A stretch of 9,119 nucleotides of DNA from Chloroflexota bacterium (GTDB lineage: Bacteria > Chloroflexota > Anaerolineae > Aggregatilineales > UBA3940). Under the pieces are notes generated by a model that had not been told where the DNA came from, searched no databases, and was given only the letters and a program-made list of their open reading frames with translations. How positions within the stretch are numbered: the stretch's first letter is position 1; every line of letters starts with the position of its first letter. Positions 6,399 through 9,119 of this stretch are shown piece by piece. The stretch lies in contig DRKO01000470.1 of NCBI GenBank assembly GCA_011051745.1, positions 1-9,119 on the forward strand, in the 5' to 3' direction. A program made the position numbers and the translations under genes.

Positions 6399-6641
6399 TC
6401 AGGACACGCCGACGAAGACGAGAACCAGCGCCACCACCAGGGCGTAGATCGCGATAGCCTCGGCGAACACGATCGCAAGGATCATGTTCGTCTGAACCAG
6501 ACCGGCGGCCTCCGGGTTGCGTCCGATGGACTGCATGGCTCCCAGCCCCAGCAGCCCAATGCCGATTCCGGGGCCGATGGCCCCCAGCCCAATTGCCAGA
6601 CCTGCAGCCAGTGCACGTGCGGCTTCGATTGAAAACTGCAT
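6399..6641 (-). CDS. atpE: ATP synthase subunit c
   Basis: This is the proteolipid that forms the rotating membrane ring of Fo. At 80 residues it has the standard length, with two membrane helices: 10-36 with the glycine-rich GLGAIGPGIGIG packing motif, and 53-77. The conserved RNPEA loop (41-45) contacts F1. The ion-binding carboxylate is Glu61 in IVFAEAIAIY. It is followed by Ala rather than Ser/Thr, and helix 1 has Pro24 rather than the Gln of sodium-type rings, so proton coupling is the better reading. The ATG has a consensus AGGAGG (6646-6651) four bases upstream, the strongest site in this operon, as expected for a subunit needed in many copies. It lies 44 bases after atpB. Confidence 0.97.
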   Translation of the reverse strand: MQFSIEAARALAAGLAIGLGAIGPGIGIGLLGLGAMQSIGRNPEAAGLVQTNMILAIVFAEAIAIYALVVALVLVFVGVS

Positions 6642-6685
6642 TATGCCTCCTAACCTTTTGGGTTGTGTTTCAAGTTATCTGCGTC

Positions 6686-7786
6686 TCAGTGATGCTCGTC
6701 CCCGTGCCCCACGAAGGCCAGGGCGGTGAAGACAAGCGTCAACATGCCAAAGATAAACGCCTGCATCAAGCCGATGAAGACCTCCAGCAGGAAGAAGATG
6801 ATCGGCGCACCGACCGGGATCAGGTACATCATCACGAACAGCAGAATCGTTCCCGCGAACAGGTTGCCGAACAAACGCAAGCTGAGCGAGACGACCTTCG
6901 CGATCTCCGAGATGATCTCCAGAACGCTTGCTCCCAGGTCTATGTACCCCATCGGCCCTTTCTTCAGGGCAGGCAGGTTGAAGAACTTGGCGAAGTAGGC
7001 GAAGCCAAGCTCCCGCACGCCGAATATCTGGACGGACACCATCGAGATGATCGCCAGGGCAAACGTGACGTTGAGGTCGGTCGAGGCCGTCCGCATGAAG
7101 GGCGCGATGGTGTAGAGGATGGGCTCCTCAGGAGTCCTGCCGTGATGGGCTTCCTCGCAGGCCTCTTCGCTGTAGGTCACGTCCGCGCCCAGAGGGCCAA
7201 CCTCGTCGCTGAACGCCAGCCGGTAGATGCCGGTGCTGCCCAGTTCGGCGACTTCAAAGCCCTTCATCCCCGGCTCGGCGCAGTGGATGATGCCCACGCT
7301 GTCCACGCCGGGCAGGAAGTGCAGCCAGTTGATCGTCAGCACGAACAGGAAGATCGTCGCCACCAGCGGGAAGACCTTCCCCGCCCACTTGTGCCCGGCG
7401 ACCTGCTCGACCAGGTTATACAGGTACTCGATGATCGCCTCAAAGGCGTTCAGCCAGCCCTTGGGAACCATCAGGTCGTCGCCTTCCTCATCCACGGCCT
7501 TGGGGTTCGCCCTGTACTGCTTCAGGCGGCGACCCGCAGCCGTTCCGGCGGCGGCGGCCATCGCCAGCAGCAGGATGTCGGCCAGGATGACGGAAGGAAT
7601 TGTGTTAACGAATGGAAATTCGTAGTTCCCGATGGTGAAGAGTGGCTCAAGCCAGATCGGCTCTGCCGGAAGTTGCACACGGGGAAAAGCGACGGGAATA
7701 CCTGCCTGTGGCAGCAGGATGGTGGGCGCACCGCAGAGCAGCGCAGCGACACCCAGAACGAGGAGTAATTGGAGTAGCTGCTTCAA
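6686..7786 (-). CDS. atpB: ATP synthase subunit a
   Basis: This is the stator membrane subunit of Fo that forms the proton half-channels against the c ring. The essential Arg is R304 in LSLRLFGNLFAGTILL, DLNVTFALA (237-245) and EVFIGLMQAFIFGMLT (335-350) are the other conserved helices, and Gln342 matches the usual channel glutamine. At 366 residues it is longer than the common 220-290. There is an extra hydrophobic N-terminus (about 4-30), and an enlarged soluble loop (about 160-232) between two membrane helices that is acidic and contains Cys169 and Cys210. The start is a TTG whose codon overlaps the atpI stop in TTGA; GGAGGA sits six bases upstream within atpI, which implies translational coupling. 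Confidence 0.95.
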   Translation of the reverse strand: MKQLLQLLLVLGVAALLCGAPTILLPQAGIPVAFPRVQLPAEPIWLEPLFTIGNYEFPFVNTIPSVILADILLLAMAAAAGTAAGRRLKQYRANPKAVDEEGDDLMVPKGWLNAFEAIIEYLYNLVEQVAGHKWAGKVFPLVATIFLFVLTINWLHFLPGVDSVGIIHCAEPGMKGFEVAELGSTGIYRLAFSDEVGPLGADVTYSEEACEEAHHGRTPEEPILYTIAPFMRTASTDLNVTFALAIISMVSVQIFGVRELGFAYFAKFFNLPALKKGPMGYIDLGASVLEIISEIAKVVSLSLRLFGNLFAGTILLFVMMYLIPVGAPIIFFLLEVFIGLMQAFIFGMLTLVFTALAFVGHGDEHH

Positions 7787-8115
7787 CTACTATCCTCCAT
7801 GAAGCTGTCGGATGAATGGCGGTTAAACGGCTCATCATGCGGGTGGGTTGCCAGCGCTCGCGCCTGCTCCTCCTGCACCGCCCGCCCCGCGTCCAGCGCC
7901 GAGCGGGCCGCCAGAAAGAGCGAAACGGGAATGCTGGTGAAGATCAGTGCCAGCAGGATGACAGGCGCTGTGCCGAACATTTTATCAAGCTGGCGCCCCA
8001 CCAGGATCGCCCCCACGAGCAGGATGGGCGTCAGGCAACCGGCGGCTCCTGCGCCGCTCCCGATGATAACCAGGCCCCGCAGAGAGGGGGACGATCCACG
8101 TGTGTTTCGGTCCAT
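7783..8115 (-). CDS. AtpI/AtpZ-like ATP synthase accessory membrane protein
   Basis: This is a 110-residue protein with two membrane helices (about 13-39 and 49-70). They are joined by VGRQLDKMFGTAPV, which carries the G-x-x-LD-x-x-x-GT-x-P pattern of the ATPase_gene1 family (AtpI, AtpZ/AtpQ). Members accompany Fo operons and are thought to help c-ring assembly or ion supply; the exact role here cannot be read off. The last 35 residues are hydrophilic, rich in acidic residues, His and Ser, and variable as is usual. I chose the ATG at 8115; the TTG just before it would add one Met. No clear Shine-Dalgarno is present, so translation may be modest. It is first in the atp operon and overlaps the atpB start. 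Confidence 0.82.
   Translation of the reverse strand: MDRNTRGSSPSLRGLVIIGSGAGAAGCLTPILLVGAILVGRQLDKMFGTAPVILLALIFTSIPVSLFLAARSALDAGRAVQEEQARALATHPHDEPFNRHSSDSFMEDSS
7793..7798 (-). promoter_or_regulatory. Ribosome binding site for atpB inside the end of atpI
   Basis: GGAGGA on the minus strand is six bases before the TTG at 7786. The ATG immediately 5' of it is in the atpI frame and meets TGA after five codons, so it cannot start atpB. Confidence 0.6.
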
Positions 8116-8143
8116 CAATTGTTAATCGCAAACTCGCAGGGAC

Positions 8144-8157
8144 GCAAGAATTCTCGC
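8144..8157. promoter_or_regulatory. Near-palindrome in the atp leader, possible operator
   Basis: The 14-base sequence GCAAGAATTCTCGC is palindromic apart from one position pair, with a perfect 8-base core AGAATTCT. It lies roughly 25-35 bases downstream of the predicted transcription start. No regulator can be named, and such a short palindrome may be chance. Confidence 0.25.
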
Positions 8158-8186
8158 CGCCCGGGACGCTCCCAGAAGGCTTGTGG

Positions 8187-8215
8187 ATTTTAGCACAGAA
8201 CTACAAACCGATCAA
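8187..8215 (-). promoter_or_regulatory. Sigma-70-type promoter of the atp operon
   Basis: Reading the minus strand, TTGATC (8215-8210) is separated by exactly 17 bases from TAAAAT (8192-8187). A TGC directly before the -10 makes an extended -10 element. The flank upstream (about 8216-8240) is unusually AT-rich for this genome and could act as an UP element. Transcription would start near 8180, giving a leader of about 65 bases before the atpI ATG. Confidence 0.7.
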
Positions 8216-8327
8216 AGCTTATCCAAATTTTCGTATTACCGTCCGGCTCCTCGCCCCGCTCGTTTCTCTCCCGCTCCGCGCTCCGGGCGGTGGGTCGGGG
8301 CAGGGGAACCTCTCAATATCGCCGCTG

Positions 8328-8345
8328 GCCCTGACCGGTGAGGGC
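8328..8345 (-). terminator. Possible hairpin after nuoN
   Basis: GCCCT (8328-8332) and AGGGC (8341-8345) flank an 8-nt loop whose centre, ACCGGT, is itself palindromic. The hairpin lies 16 bases after the nuoN stop. No T tract follows on the minus strand, so it may be Rho-dependent, a stability hairpin or chance. Confidence 0.3.
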
Positions 8346-8361
8346 GGGCCACGCCACGCCC

Positions 8362-9119
8362 CTAGGGAACCATCGCCGTCAGGCTGCTGGCGGCGTTCAG
8401 CGCCCATGCCCACCAGGGCCCGGCGATTGTCCCCATCACCAGAATGCCCAGCCCCGTGAAGAGCAGCACGCCGGTGAAGACCGGTGTCACGCGGACAGGG
8501 CGGGTGTCCTCGTTCGGGTCCACGTACATCACTTTGATGACGCTCAGGTAGTAGTACAGGGCGACAATCGCGTTCAGGACGCCCACGATGGCGAGCCAGA
8601 CGTATCCGGCCTCCACCGCCGCCGCGAACAGGAAGAACTTGCCGAAGAAGCCCGCCAGCGGGGGCACACCGCCCAGCGAGAGCATCGCCAGCACCATCGC
8701 CAGCGCCAGATACGGCGCACGGCGACTGAGCGACGCGAAATCGGCGATCTGCTCCGATCCGGTCGTGTTGCTCACCGCGATCACGACCGTGAAGGCCGCG
8801 ATGTTGGTCAGCACGTACAGGAACATATAGAAGGCGACGGCGGCCACGCCGATCTCGGTCCGGGTCAGCGCCACCACGCCGATCAGCACGTAACCGGCCT
8901 GAGCGATCGAACTGTAGGCCAGCAGTCGCTTGATGTTGCGCTGCACCAGCGCCAGCAGGTTGCCCAGCGTCATCGTGATCGCCGCCATCGCCGCGATGAG
9001 GCCCGTCCAGTAGATGCTGGCCTCGACCGGCCACGCGGCATGAAAGACGCGGGCCAGCAGGGCGAAGCTGGCCGCCTTGCTGGCGGTGCTGATAAACGCG
9101 ACGGTCGGCGTCGGCGCAC
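8362..9119 (-). CDS. nuoN: NADH-quinone oxidoreductase subunit N, 5' part outside window
   Basis: This is the antiporter-like membrane subunit of respiratory complex I, which takes part in proton translocation. The 251 residues in the window are the C-terminal half of a protein usually about 480-500 long; the frame is open to the right edge, reading APTPTVAFISTASKAASF, so the ATG at 8988 is internal. Family signatures are KRLLAYSSIAQAGY and GGVPPLAGFFGKFFLF. The conserved lysines of antiporter-like subunits appear in the STASK, NIKRLL and FFGKF segments. Several further hydrophobic helices run to the C-terminus. It ends 246 bases before atpI on the same strand and is probably the last gene of a nuo operon, as is common for nuoN. 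MrpD/NuoL/NuoM paralogues are less likely given the SSIAQAGY and FFGKF wording. Confidence 0.93.
   Translation of the reverse strand, partial: APTPTVAFISTASKAASFALLARVFHAAWPVEASIYWTGLIAAMAAITMTLGNLLALVQRNIKRLLAYSSIAQAGYVLIGVVALTRTEIGVAAVAFYMFLYVLTNIAAFTVVIAVSNTTGSEQIADFASLSRRAPYLALAMVLAMLSLGGVPPLAGFFGKFFLFAAAVEAGYVWLAIVGVLNAIVALYYYLSVIKVMYVDPNEDTRPVRVTPVFTGVLLFTGLGILVMGTIAGPWWAWALNAASSLTAMVP

Noticed and set aside
6593..7768. 391-residue plus-strand open frame
   Set aside because: It is antisense to atpB. The translation is a string of hydrophilic Gln/Asp/Arg residues, as expected from the complement of membrane-protein codons.
7733..7786. Lipoprotein signal at the atpB N-terminus (LLCG)
   Set aside because: The residue before the Cys is Leu rather than Gly/Ala/Ser, so it does not fit a lipobox.
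8219..9034. 271-residue minus-strand frame overlapping nuoN
   Set aside because: It is a different frame from the clear NuoN sequence, is Gly/Arg/Asp-rich and has no membrane or family pattern.

Overview
The window is a high-GC bacterial segment holding housekeeping and bioenergetic genes, with every gene from about 3.3 kb onward on the minus strand and everything before it on the plus strand. No tRNA, rRNA, insertion sequence, CRISPR array or phage gene is visible. The gene set suggests a Gram-positive-like or monoderm-like phylum, and Chloroflexota (Anaerolineae-type) is my best guess: an F-type ATP synthase next to complex I, an atypical b/delta subunit, and a MurE with a variant amino-acid-recognition motif. 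This is inference from gene style, not from a marker gene.

Left half, plus strand (1-3323): the 3' part of folE (GTP cyclohydrolase I) ends at a strong hairpin. It is followed by a pteridine-reductase-like SDR, a GT4-family glycosyltransferase with an unrecognised C-terminal extension, and a small unassigned ORF with a near-perfect Shine-Dalgarno. folE and the SDR may act in the same pterin pathway: GTP to dihydroneopterin triphosphate, then reduction of a dihydropterin.

Right half, minus strand, read from the right edge: the 3' half of nuoN (complex I antiporter-like subunit) comes first. After it is a 246-bp spacer with a convincing extended -10 promoter. Then come an atpI/atpZ-like gene, atpB (subunit a), atpE (subunit c) and a b-subunit gene whose C-terminus carries a delta/OSCP-type domain. 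After the Fo genes the strand continues not into atpA/G/D/C but into murE and a thioredoxin-fold redoxin, so the F1 genes must lie elsewhere. The redoxin converges with the plus-strand small ORF near 3290.

Nothing here looks like a wholly new system. The points most worth a second look are the short b-delta fusion combined with the detached F1 genes, the SDR with His in place of the catalytic Tyr, the CxxS redoxin with a C-terminal GCTI cysteine, the enlarged external loop of subunit a, and the MurE EDPR motif.
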